A model generated the notes under the pieces. That model was given only the letters and a program-made list of their open reading frames with translations. It searched no databases and had not been told where the DNA came from. Below, piece after piece: positions 1-7,867 of a stretch of DNA of 64,000 nucleotides (positions within the stretch are counted from its first letter, which is position 1; each line of letters opens with the position of its first letter). The stretch comes from Corynebacterium aquilae DSM 44791 (GTDB lineage: Bacteria > Actinomycetota > Actinomycetes > Mycobacteriales > Mycobacteriaceae): assembly GCF_001941445.1 (NCBI RefSeq), contig NZ_CP009245.1, positions 2,441,992 through 2,505,991 of the forward strand, written 5' to 3'. The position numbers and the translations under genes are program-made.

Positions 1-1363
1 CCCCGTTTACGTTTGTGCCGCCAACGGCACCCAGTCGGCCGGATCCGAGCTCAGGGGTTCGGAGTTCTGCGGGGTTCAAACCCCGGGCTGCCAGGCCTCC
101 AAGGCCGGCTGCCCCAGCCCGCCCAAGCCCCGGGGTGATGGGTACCGGGTTGAGCGATACGCCCGATCCGCCGCCACCGATGCGGCCGACTCCCCCACCG
201 GTGCCGACGCCACCTGCGGGGTTCAGTGGGGAAATGGTGCCAGTTCCGTTACCGACTCCAGGGATGGTTGCTGGGTTAAGCCCGACGGTGGCGCTTGCGG
301 CTTGGGTGCCGATGCCTTTGAGGTCGCCCAGGTTGCTTTCGACCCCGGCGAACTGCCCTTGGGTTGCGCCACCAGTTACACCCGGGGCGTTGACTGCGCC
401 CGATAGGGCCGAAGCACCGGTTACGGGTTTGTTCTCGGTGGCTTTGATACCGCCCTTGCCGTTGCCTTTAGCGTGGGCGGCCAAAGCGATTTCCCCACCA
501 CCGCCGCCGGATCCGGGCATGGTCATCAAGTTGTTGATTGGGGGCACTGCTTCTTGCAGAGCACCATCGAAGTAGCTGATGAATTCGCCTAACAACTGCC
601 GTTTAGCGGCTTCCCTTTCCTCGGGGTCTTCGATCAGCGCAACTTGTAACAGTGCGTCGTCGACGGTGGCTTGGCCCGCACTGTGAATAGAGACCATAGC
701 GTCGGAGTAGCCAGCCATGGTGGATGCATTGGAGGCAAATACTGCTCCGGCATCGGCGATTTCTGTAATTCGCGCAGCCGCGTTTTCGATGGCTTCACCT
801 TCGTTGGCTGCCAGGATGTCACTAGCGATAGAGCGGATGTCTTCAGACAGCTCGGTAGCTTGCGTCGACAGATCACGCCAAGCTTCACCAATAGCGGCAA
901 GCGCCCCGGTGTCGGTGGCAGCAAATGCGGAAGACAGTGATTCCAGGCTGAAGCCACCGGCGGAAGGACGAGCGAACGGAAAGTCTTGGAAGTCTGGAGC
1001 GGGGCGTTCAGGAAATGTGATTTGGTCTTTGAGGCTGGTGCTTAAGCCACCGAACAGCTTGTCGAGACCTTGGCTCGTCACAAAGTCCTGTTGAGCGAAG
1101 GCGCTGTTGGTTGATCGCAGACCATCGCGGAACCAAGCGATTTGCTGAGCATAGGTTCGGAGCACTTCGAGCGCTGAACCAACACTTCCTCTGAGCACAT
1201 TGCCGTGACTCTCTGTCAACTCATCCAGCCCAGGCACCGAAGACAACCGCCCCCTGAAATTGGAGTGGTGTTTAAGGTGCACAATTTCCTCTGCCCTGAA
1301 ATATCCGTCGTCCGCACGTTTGATAGCAGCTTCAAAACGCTCAGGGTCAATTTTTAAGCTCAA
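1..1363 (-). CDS. Large helical/Gly-Pro-rich protein, possible type VII-secreted effector (3' end outside window)
   Basis: An open frame runs from a TTG start at 1363 to the window edge, at least 454 codons without a stop. A GGAGG lies 5 nt before the TTG, which is why I chose it. The first ~270 residues look alpha-helical and include a WXG100-reminiscent segment (LAAIGEAWRDLSTQATELSE). After residue ~270 the sequence turns into a Gly/Pro/Ala/Asn-rich low-complexity tail (GGGVGRIGGGGSG). This layout resembles ESX/type VII-exported proteins and N-terminal parts of actinobacterial polymorphic toxins, but no catalytic domain is visible because the 3' end is missing. The DUF3558-like lipoprotein gene just upstream on the same strand fits such loci. 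The reading frame is seen; the secretion role is inferred. Confidence 0.6.
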   Translation of the reverse strand, partial: MSLKIDPERFEAAIKRADDGYFRAEEIVHLKHHSNFRGRLSSVPGLDELTESHGNVLRGSVGSALEVLRTYAQQIAWFRDGLRSTNSAFAQQDFVTSQGLDKLFGGLSTSLKDQITFPERPAPDFQDFPFARPSAGGFSLESLSSAFAATDTGALAAIGEAWRDLSTQATELSEDIRSIASDILAANEGEAIENAAARITEIADAGAVFASNASTMAGYSDAMVSIHSAGQATVDDALLQVALIEDPEEREAAKRQLLGEFISYFDGALQEAVPPINNLMTMPGSGGGGGEIALAAHAKGNGKGGIKATENKPVTGASALSGAVNAPGVTGGATQGQFAGVESNLGDLKGIGTQAASATVGLNPATIPGVGNGTGTISPLNPAGGVGTGGGVGRIGGGGSGVSLNPVPITPGLGRAGAAGLGGLAARGLNPAELRTPELGSGRLGAVGGTNVNG

Positions 1364-1440
1364 AATAACCTCCAACTCGAGTTGCGTTTAATGGTGGTCA
1401 AATACGTAGATTGACCTCCATAACTCTCAGACGCAGATCC

Positions 1441-2076
1441 TCAAGACTTTGGTTCGTCGATCAACTGAGGTTCAAGCACCAGCAGGTCCGACATCATTTG
1501 CGCGACGGTTGCACAATAACGCTGCACGTCATTCTCTCCATATGGGCCGACGTACCCAACCCCCAACCGCCCCCTCCCCGTGTCAACCGAAGCTTGGCAG
1601 TTGTCTTTGATATCTGTTCCGTCGGTGAAATCTAGAAAATACACTCTGGAACTGAGTTCAATGACAGGCATGAAATTAATTAATAAGCCTTTTGCAACTA
1701 CATCTTCTTTGGTGACTTCGTCCGAAACCAGGCTGTAGTATCCCTGGCCCCCTTCTCCCCTAAACAAGCACGAACTAAAATTCCCCTCCCCCGACTCAAC
1801 ACCGTCTTCCTCGGCGAAACGGTTTGTTAATCCGATTTCGTCAAGGATTTTTTGATCGATTTCCCGGCACGGCCTAATGAAGGAAGTGACCCCGGAGAGA
1901 TCAGTTTCTTGCCCAGAGCCATTGTCTTGTGTCGCATGAACGGTTACAGGTTCAGACGTTCGGGTTTCGTTTGTTGTTGAGGTTTTCGCGCAACTAGCGA
2001 GTGCTGTTGAGCTGCCGATAATGGCGACCAGTAATACGCTGACCCTTGCCTTCTTGTTTTCCCCTAAAAATTTCAT
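1441..2076 (-). CDS. DUF3558-like lipoprotein
   Basis: 211 residues. The N-terminus has a basic segment, a hydrophobic stretch and a lipobox (LASC, Cys at about residue 29), so it is predicted to be lipidated and held on the outer face of the membrane. The mature part has the PCREIDQKILDEIGL segment typical of DUF3558 proteins (a Cys, then an Asp/Glu-rich helix ending in IGL), and a second Cys further on (NFSSCLF). The family is common in mycobacteria and corynebacteria and has no settled function. The gene ends 78 nt before the start of the partial helical/Gly-rich gene on the same strand, so the two may be co-transcribed. It is separated from the upstream transporter by a good terminator. 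Confidence 0.7.
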   Translation of the reverse strand: MKFLGENKKARVSVLLVAIIGSSTALASCAKTSTTNETRTSEPVTVHATQDNGSGQETDLSGVTSFIRPCREIDQKILDEIGLTNRFAEEDGVESGEGNFSSCLFRGEGGQGYYSLVSDEVTKEDVVAKGLLINFMPVIELSSRVYFLDFTDGTDIKDNCQASVDTGRGRLGVGYVGPYGENDVQRYCATVAQMMSDLLVLEPQLIDEPKS

Positions 2077-2097
2077 GTCCTATTGATAGCAAAAAGA

Positions 2098-2133
2098 AAA
2101 CCCCTCGTCAGCGTTTTCAGCTGGCGAGGGGTG
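2098..2133 (-). terminator. Rho-independent terminator of the DASS transporter gene
   Basis: Stem CCCCTCGTCAGC / GCTGGCGAGGGG (one G-T pair) around a short loop. On the minus strand it is followed by a T-rich run (GGTTTTCTTTTT). It lies just past the transporter stop at 2147 and before the lipoprotein start at 2076. Confidence 0.85.
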
Positions 2134-2146
2134 AACTGGCTGTGGG

Positions 2147-3748
2147 TTACAGCACCAGTCCGAAGACGGGGACGGCCAGGAAGTAGGTGACGATGGTGAT
2201 CAGGACGATACCGATGAGGTTCAGCCACAGGCCACCGCGGACCATTTCGTTGATCTTGACGTAACCGGAACCGAAGGCGATGGCGTTCGGCGGGGTTGCG
2301 ACGGGGAGCATGAATGCACAGGTTGCGGCCAGGGCGACCGGGATGCACAGCAGCATGACGTTGTTCGGGGTGGCCTCGGTCAGGCCGATACCGACGGCGA
2401 CGCCGCCCATGATGGGCAGGAAGGCTGCGGCGGTAGCGGTGTTGGAGGTGAACTCAGTCAGGAAGATGATGATGGCTGCGATGGCGGCGATCAGCAGGAT
2501 GGTCGGCAGGCTGGACAGGCCCTTTGCCTGCTCACCGATCCACAGGGACAGGCCGGATTCCGAGAACATCTTCGACAGTGCCAGGCCGCCGCCGAACAGG
2601 AGCAGCACGTCCCAGGGGAGCTTGGAGGCGGTTGCCCAGTCGATGAGGCGCACACCCTTCTTCAGGCGGGTGGGGATCATGAACAGCAGCATGGCTGCGG
2701 TCATGCCGATGGCGGCGTCGGCGATGGCGAGGTCGCTGTCGGTTTTCTTGAGGATGATCGGGATGAAGACCCAGCTCAGTGCGGCGCCGAGGAAGATGAT
2801 GGCGGTCATGACTTCGCCGCGGCCCATCTTGCCCATGTCGTCGAGTTCTTTCTTGATGAGCTCGCGGCCGCCGGGAATGTCGTTCATTTCGGGCTTGAAG
2901 ACGGTGACCAGAACGAGCCAGGCGATGATGAGGAAGACGACTGCCAGGGGCACGCCGACCATCATCCAGCGGCCGAAACCGATGACGATGTCGTGGGATT
3001 CCTGCAGGTAGCCCTGGAGTAGGGCGTTCGGCGGGGTGCCGATGATGGTGCCCAGGGAGCCAATGGAGGCCGAGTAGGCGATGCCGAGCATGAGTGCGGT
3101 GGAGAAGTTCTTGAGCTTTTCCACACCACCCATGATGTCGGCGGTCAGCATGACAATCGACAGGCCGATCGGCAGCATGACGACTGCGGTTGCGGTGTTG
3201 GACACCCACATGGACAAAAAGCCGGTGGCCAGCATGAAGCCCAGGACTAGCTGCTTGGGCTTGGTGCCGACTGCGAGCACCACGATCAGCGCGAGTCGGC
3301 GGTGGAGGTTCCAGCGCTGCATGGCCAGGGCGAGGATGAAGCCGCCCATGAACAGGAAGATGGTGGGGGATGCGTACTGTCCGGACAGTTTGCCGAAGGC
3401 GATGGTCTGGGACAGCGGGAAGATCACCAGCGGCACCAGGGCGGTGGCCGCCAGCGGGATGGCTTCGGTCATCCACCAAATACCCATGAGCACCGCGGTG
3501 GCTGCGGTGATGCGCAGTGCACCGTCGGTGAAGGGGGTTTCCGCATCGGGGTTGAGTGCGTTGACGGTGTCAACGGCGGAGTGCGGGAAGATGTAGTAGA
3601 TGATGATGGCGGCAATAACGCCGGCCACCATGCCGATGCCGTGGCGGCGAACTGGGTGTTCGCCGACGCCTTCGGCCTGCTCCAGGTAGTCCATGACCGA
3701 GTGGTCATTGAGGTTTTCGTCGGTGTGCTGATGCACCTGGGGGGACAT
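2147..3748 (-). CDS. DASS/SLC13-family anion:sodium symporter (probable dicarboxylate transporter)
   Basis: 533 residues from the ATG at 3748, which has AGGAGGTG 6 nt upstream. The frame is open for 141 more codons upstream, but that extension is low-complexity and has no ribosome site. The protein begins with a ~45-residue cytoplasmic segment, then has about a dozen membrane helices. SLC13/DASS signatures are present: WWMTEAIPLAATAL near the front, the first SNTATAVVMLPIG motif, a GTPPN loop, and a second repeat with TSNTATAAAFLPIMGG and ATPPNAIAFGSG. The duplicated SNTA-type motifs bind sodium and carboxylate in known family members. The substrate is probably succinate, fumarate, malate or a related anion; citrate or sulfate cannot be excluded. 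It is a single-gene unit with its own terminator and an unusually long upstream region. Confidence 0.9.
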   Translation of the reverse strand: MSPQVHQHTDENLNDHSVMDYLEQAEGVGEHPVRRHGIGMVAGVIAAIIIYYIFPHSAVDTVNALNPDAETPFTDGALRITAATAVLMGIWWMTEAIPLAATALVPLVIFPLSQTIAFGKLSGQYASPTIFLFMGGFILALAMQRWNLHRRLALIVVLAVGTKPKQLVLGFMLATGFLSMWVSNTATAVVMLPIGLSIVMLTADIMGGVEKLKNFSTALMLGIAYSASIGSLGTIIGTPPNALLQGYLQESHDIVIGFGRWMMVGVPLAVVFLIIAWLVLVTVFKPEMNDIPGGRELIKKELDDMGKMGRGEVMTAIIFLGAALSWVFIPIILKKTDSDLAIADAAIGMTAAMLLFMIPTRLKKGVRLIDWATASKLPWDVLLLFGGGLALSKMFSESGLSLWIGEQAKGLSSLPTILLIAAIAAIIIFLTEFTSNTATAAAFLPIMGGVAVGIGLTEATPNNVMLLCIPVALAATCAFMLPVATPPNAIAFGSGYVKINEMVRGGLWLNLIGIVLITIVTYFLAVPVFGLVL

Positions 3749-4529
3749 GTGGGGCACCTCCTTTTCTTGCAAGGTGTCGTGTGTGGCGCGCTGCGCCGCA
3801 GTGTGCTGTGTAGTACTGGAAGCAAATTGCCACAACCAAAGGCGCCCGCCCCACCGTGTACAGGCTGCACCCGCTTGGGTGAGCTTGTGATTCCGCCGTC
3901 TCCCCCATCGCGCGCCCGGCTGGGGCGCGTCTGCGATGTGTGGCGCTGTCGTCGCCCGCCCCAGCCAGGCGGCTTGGGTGGGCGCGGTGAAAACGTGCAC
4001 GCGGGGCGCTTTGTCCGCATCGGGCGGGTGAAACCATCGGTGCCGGTGTGGGCCGATGGGTGGTGCGGGCTGACCCGTACCCCGTACTGTGGTTGGTGCC
4101 CACAATGGGGGTGCGTGCAGGTTGGCGAAAAACCTTTGGGTGAAGTTATTTGCTTGGTTTCCCCATTCCACGTAGGCGGCAGCGCGTGAGCTGGAATAAA
4201 CCTCTTAAAAAGTTAGTACACACATGGGGGTACTGTCTCCCAGAGTTCCTTTAAGCAGTAGATTCGATACCTAATTGTTACGTGACACAGTGTGGCGAAT
4301 TTTGTGACAGGCTCCACATCTGTGAATTTTTCGGGATCACCACGTTTCTATTCATGCAGTTCATGCCCTTTTTGCCCCTAGGCGTGGTGGCTTGCCGCCA
4401 TGCGAAAAGTTAATATCTGGCACAAAATTGACATGCCCCCACTTCACCCACACAGGCTACCCCCTCAACACCCCCGCCGACCCCCGGCGGCCGATACACT
4501 CCCCCACCCCACACCGGAACCGAATAGCA
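3749..4529. other. Long intergenic region upstream of the DASS transporter
   Basis: About 780 bases with no supported gene. The part next to the transporter (3780-4190) is GC-rich and open in several frames, but has no ribosome site or recognisable protein. The part at 4190-4330 is AT-richer and is the likeliest promoter area, which would imply a 5' leader of roughly 450-550 nt. Nothing identifiable as a riboswitch was seen. Confidence 0.5.
4303..4318. promoter_or_regulatory. Possible GlxR (CRP-type) binding site
   Basis: TGTGACAGGCTCCACA matches the TGTGA-N6-TCACA consensus of corynebacterial GlxR with one mismatch. It lies in the AT-richer part of the transporter upstream region. GlxR controls many carbon-uptake genes, so the location is sensible, but a single degenerate match may arise by chance. 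Confidence 0.3.
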
Positions 4530-4593
4530 TTCACCCCCGATTTTCACCACAACATTGTTGCGAAAATGTTGGGGTTGGAAAACCGGGGGTGAA
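4530..4593 (-). terminator. Long stem-loop after oligopeptidase gene
   Basis: Outer arms TTCACCCCCG and CGGGGGTGAA, a mismatched middle, and an inner pair CAACATT/AATGTTG. It begins 8 nt past the stop at 4602. No clear T-run follows, so it may be a weak terminator or a 3'-end stabiliser. Confidence 0.55.
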
Positions 4594-4601
4594 AACCGCA
4601 A

Positions 4602-6776
4602 CTACTCCGTCAGACCGGTGATCTGGTTGATCATCCACGCATACTCAAACGCGGCCTGGCGCCAGGAGTCATAGCGACCGGAGACACCACCGTGGCCAGC
4701 AGCCATCTCCGTTTTCAGCAGGAACTGCCCACCCGTTGCGGTAGCGCGCAGCTTCGCGATCCACTTGGCCGGCTCCACATACAAAACGCGGGTGTCGTTA
4801 ATGCTGGTGACCGCCAAAATGTTGGGGTACTGCTTAGCTTCCACGTTCTCATAGGGGGCGTAGGAGGCCATGTAGTCATACACCTCCACCTCCGCCAGCG
4901 GGTTGCCCCACTCGTCCCACTCAGTGGCAGTCAGCGGCAGCTCCGGCATCAACATGCTGGTCAGCGGATCCACAAAGGGCACTGCGGCGTGGATAGCGTG
5001 GAAGTACTCGCCACCCATGTTGGCGACCGCGCCCATGAGCAACCCGCCGGCACTACCACCGGATGCCACCATCTGCTCCCGGGTGGTCACGCCACGGCGC
5101 AGCAGATCCTTGGCCACCGCGATGAAGTCGGTGAAGGTGTTCTTCTTCGTCACCGTCTTGCCGGTGTCGTACCAGCCGCGCCCCATCTCCCCGCCGCCGC
5201 GCACGTGGGCGACCGCAAAAATGATGCCGCGATCCATCAGCGACATCCGGATCAGGGAAAACGCCGGATCAATGGAGTGCTCATAGGAGCCGTAGCCATA
5301 AAGCAGCACCGGGTTCGGCTGGCCCAGATCCAAATCCGCGCGGTGCACCAGCGACACCGGGATGCGCACCCCGTCTTCCGCGGTCACCCACAACCTGGTG
5401 GAGGTGTATTCGCTCGGGTCGTAGCCGCCGATCACTTCCTGCTGCTTGAGCACAATCCGCTCGCCGGTGGCCGGATCCAGCTGGTACAGGGTGCCCGGGG
5501 TGGTGAAAGAGCCGTAGCTGATGCGCAACACTTGCGCATCCCACTCCGGGTTCGCGCTCATCCCGCAGGTATACAGCTCCTCGTCGAAGTCGATTTGCTC
5601 GAAAGTGCCAAACAGCTTCGCCACCGACCCCTCGGCAGCATCCGGGTTGGGGGCACCGTGCTTGAGATCCATGATCGCCAACCGGCCAATGCCGCCGGCA
5701 CGATAGCCCAACGCCAGGTAGTCGCGGAAGGGATCAATGCCCTCGATGCGCACATCATCGCGGTGCGGCACCAAGGTGTGGGACTGGTCGAACTCCAGCT
5801 TTTCGCCCACCTTGTTCACACTCACGGCAAAGTTCGGACCGAAAGCGTTGTGGGTGACCACCCAATAATCCTCGCCGGCGACCTGCACATGATCGACGTC
5901 GTATTCCAGGCCGGATTCGCGTTCGCGGATAAGCGTCAACTCCCCTTCCGGATCATCCGCATTCAGGTAATACACCTCGCTGGTGATCTTCGAGCCAGCC
6001 GCCACCAGCAGGAACTTTTCACTGCGGGTGGTGCCCACCCCCAACCAAAAACGCTCATCGTCTTCCTGGAAGACCAGCACATCGTCTGCCACATCGGTGC
6101 CGAGCTTGTGGCGCCAAATCTGGTACGGGCGCCAGGCCTCATCCACGCGGGTGTAGAAGAAGTAATCATCACCCAGCCAGGTGCCGCCCCCGTCGATGTT
6201 TTCCAGGCGGTCAGGTAGCAGCTCACCGGTTGCTAGGTCTTTAAACACCAGGGTGTAGCGCTCATCGCCGGCGGTATCGGTGGAGTAGGCCAGCACCGTG
6301 CCCGAATCGTTCGGGGTGGAGGTGCCCATGGCGAAAAAGTCGTGCCCCTCGGCCAGCTCGTTACAGTCCAGCAGCAGCTGCTCGCCCGGCAGGGGCTTTT
6401 CCGGATCAACCGTGGGAGGAACCTCGTCGGCAGCCCCGGTGGCCTTCACCCGGGAGACCATCCCGTAGCTTTTGCCTTCCTGGGTGCGGGTGAAGTACCA
6501 CCAGCCGCGGATACGGGTCGGCACCGACATGTCGGTTTCTTTCACCCGGTTTTTCAGCTCGGTGAAAAGGTTTTCCCGCAAGTTGGCAAGGTGCGCGGTT
6601 TGGGCCTCGGTGTAGGCGTTTTCCGCATCCAGGTAGTCGCGGACCTCCTGCGAGGCCTTTTCACGCAACCACTCATAATCGTCGACAAACTCGCGGCCGT
6701 GGTGGCTGCGCACAATCGGGCGCTTGGCGGCGACCGGGGCGGTGACTTCAGCGAAAGAATTCGAGGCATTAGACAT
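4602..6776 (-). CDS. ptrB: Oligopeptidase B (prolyl oligopeptidase family, S9A)
   Basis: 724 residues. I chose the ATG at 6776 (MSNASNSF) because the family-like sequence starts soon after (PIVRSHHGREFVDDYEWLR) and an AGGA lies upstream; longer in-frame starts add a non-conserved tail. The N-terminal ~400 residues form the beta-propeller. The C-terminal alpha/beta-hydrolase domain holds the triad: Ser at about 574 (ASGGSAGG), Asp at about 661 (SINDTRV) and His at about 695 (AAGHGG). The family cleaves short peptides after Lys/Arg in the cytosol. The conserved segment RGGGEMGRGWYDTGK is typical. It is a monocistronic gene between stem-loops and lies downstream of purC's terminator, facing the same way. 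Confidence 0.93.
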   Translation of the reverse strand: MSNASNSFAEVTAPVAAKRPIVRSHHGREFVDDYEWLREKASQEVRDYLDAENAYTEAQTAHLANLRENLFTELKNRVKETDMSVPTRIRGWWYFTRTQEGKSYGMVSRVKATGAADEVPPTVDPEKPLPGEQLLLDCNELAEGHDFFAMGTSTPNDSGTVLAYSTDTAGDERYTLVFKDLATGELLPDRLENIDGGGTWLGDDYFFYTRVDEAWRPYQIWRHKLGTDVADDVLVFQEDDERFWLGVGTTRSEKFLLVAAGSKITSEVYYLNADDPEGELTLIRERESGLEYDVDHVQVAGEDYWVVTHNAFGPNFAVSVNKVGEKLEFDQSHTLVPHRDDVRIEGIDPFRDYLALGYRAGGIGRLAIMDLKHGAPNPDAAEGSVAKLFGTFEQIDFDEELYTCGMSANPEWDAQVLRISYGSFTTPGTLYQLDPATGERIVLKQQEVIGGYDPSEYTSTRLWVTAEDGVRIPVSLVHRADLDLGQPNPVLLYGYGSYEHSIDPAFSLIRMSLMDRGIIFAVAHVRGGGEMGRGWYDTGKTVTKKNTFTDFIAVAKDLLRRGVTTREQMVASGGSAGGLLMGAVANMGGEYFHAIHAAVPFVDPLTSMLMPELPLTATEWDEWGNPLAEVEVYDYMASYAPYENVEAKQYPNILAVTSINDTRVLYVEPAKWIAKLRATATGGQFLLKTEMAAGHGGVSGRYDSWRQAAFEYAWMINQITGLTE

Positions 6777-6837
6777 GCCGACCATCCTACGCACCAGCGG
6801 CCACCCCGCACCGAAGCAAGACAACCGCACAACCAAA

Positions 6838-6867
6838 AACCCACCGGCCTGTAAAGGCTGGTGGGTT
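6838..6867 (-). terminator. Rho-independent terminator of purC
   Basis: AACCCACCGGCC, a 6-nt loop, then GGCTGGTGGGTT (one mismatch). On the minus strand it is followed by TTTTTGGTT. It lies 13 nt past the purC stop. Confidence 0.85.
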
Positions 6868-6879
6868 CGCGCTGAGCGG

Positions 6880-7758
6880 TTAGGACGCTAGCTGGTTGAG
6901 GTAGTCCTCAAAACTCTGGCCGGTGATCTTTTCATAGGCATCCACGTACAGGGCGCGGGTCGCGGCCACCACCTCTTGCGGAAGCGAGGGGATGTTGTCC
7001 CAGTCGGTGGTGTTGGCTGCCACCCAGTCGCGCACATACTGCTTATCGAAGCTGGGCTGGGGCTGGCCTTCCTGGTACTTATTGGCCGGCCAGTAGCGGG
7101 AGGAATCCGGGGTGAGGACCTCGTCGGCCAGCACCAGCTGGCCGTTTTCGTCGCGCCCGAATTCGAACTTGGTGTCCACCAGGATGATGCCGGCTTTCTC
7201 CGCGATGGCTGCGGCCTGGGAGTAGATCGACAAGGTGGCGTCGCGCAGCTGTTCGGCGGATTCGCGCCCCAGCTTGTCGACCATGTACTCGAAGGAGACG
7301 TTTTCGTCGTGATCGCCGAGCTCCGCCTTGGTGGCCGGGGTGAAAATCGGCTCCGGCAGCTTGGATGCCTCAGTAAGCCCTTCGGGAAGTTCGATGCCGC
7401 ACACCGTGCCGGTCTGGCGGTATTCCTTCAACGCACTACCGGTCAGATAGCCGCGGGCCACGCACTCGAAGGGCACCATGTCGAGCTTTTTGACCAGCAT
7501 GGCGCGGCCGCGCGCCTCGCGCGGGATGCGCTCATCATCCAACTCGCCTGCCAGGTGGTTGGGGAAGTCGATGGTGTCGAAGAAGAACTTGCTCATCCCG
7601 GTGAGGATCTTGCCCTTGTCCGGGATGGGGGTGTCGAGGATGTAGTCGAACACGCTGATGCGGTCAGAGACCACCATCAGCAATGTGTCCGGATCGACGG
7701 AGTAGATTTCGCGTACTTTGCCGGCGGCGATGCGCTCGTAATCATTTAAGCTGCTCAC
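6880..7758 (-). CDS. purC: Phosphoribosylaminoimidazole-succinocarboxamide synthase (SAICAR synthase)
   Basis: 292 residues from a GTG start at 7758 with GGGAA upstream. It joins aspartate to CAIR using ATP in de novo purine synthesis. Family features seen: [10 protein letters not shown] near residue 13 (nucleotide loop), [37 protein letters not shown], and [32 protein letters not shown] across about 190-225. The length fits the longer, 290-310-residue actinobacterial type. It lies about 7 kb from purB and 12 kb from purD on the same strand, so purine genes cluster here, but it has its own upstream region and terminator. Confidence 0.96.
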   Translation of the reverse strand: MSSLNDYERIAAGKVREIYSVDPDTLLMVVSDRISVFDYILDTPIPDKGKILTGMSKFFFDTIDFPNHLAGELDDERIPREARGRAMLVKKLDMVPFECVARGYLTGSALKEYRQTGTVCGIELPEGLTEASKLPEPIFTPATKAELGDHDENVSFEYMVDKLGRESAEQLRDATLSIYSQAAAIAEKAGIILVDTKFEFGRDENGQLVLADEVLTPDSSRYWPANKYQEGQPQPSFDKQYVRDWVAANTTDWDNIPSLPQEVVAATRALYVDAYEKITGQSFEDYLNQLAS

Positions 7759-7802
7759 GTGTTCCCACTGTAGTGGTGCCGGTTGCCAGATAGCGTCTGC
7801 GC

Positions 7803-7867
7803 GGGGTTAACCCCTACCCCCCGTAGTGCCTTTCTGTCCCACCCATCCAGCGCCGCAACCGGGTGGG
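7803..7867. repeat. Palindrome and weak hairpin between purC and the MprF-like gene
   Basis: A perfect 12-bp palindrome GGGGTTAACCCC (7803-7814) and a hairpin CCCACCC/GGGTGGG (7838-7867) lie in the 109-nt gap. The hairpin directly follows the stop of the MprF-like gene and may act as its terminator. The palindrome lies upstream of purC and could be an operator. Neither has been matched to a known regulator. Confidence 0.4.

Noticed and set aside
60..110. GGGGTTCAAACCCC resembling a tRNA T arm
   Set aside because: No acceptor, D or anticodon stems around it; it lies within the coding frame of the partial minus-strand gene.
3749..4171. N-terminal extension of the DASS transporter by 141 codons
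   Set aside because: The extension is low-complexity with no ribosome site, while the ATG at 3748 has a strong one and the family sequence begins after it.
4692..6218. 508-codon plus-strand open frame
   Set aside because: Antisense to the oligopeptidase gene in the same codon register; His/Arg-rich mirror sequence without a family.
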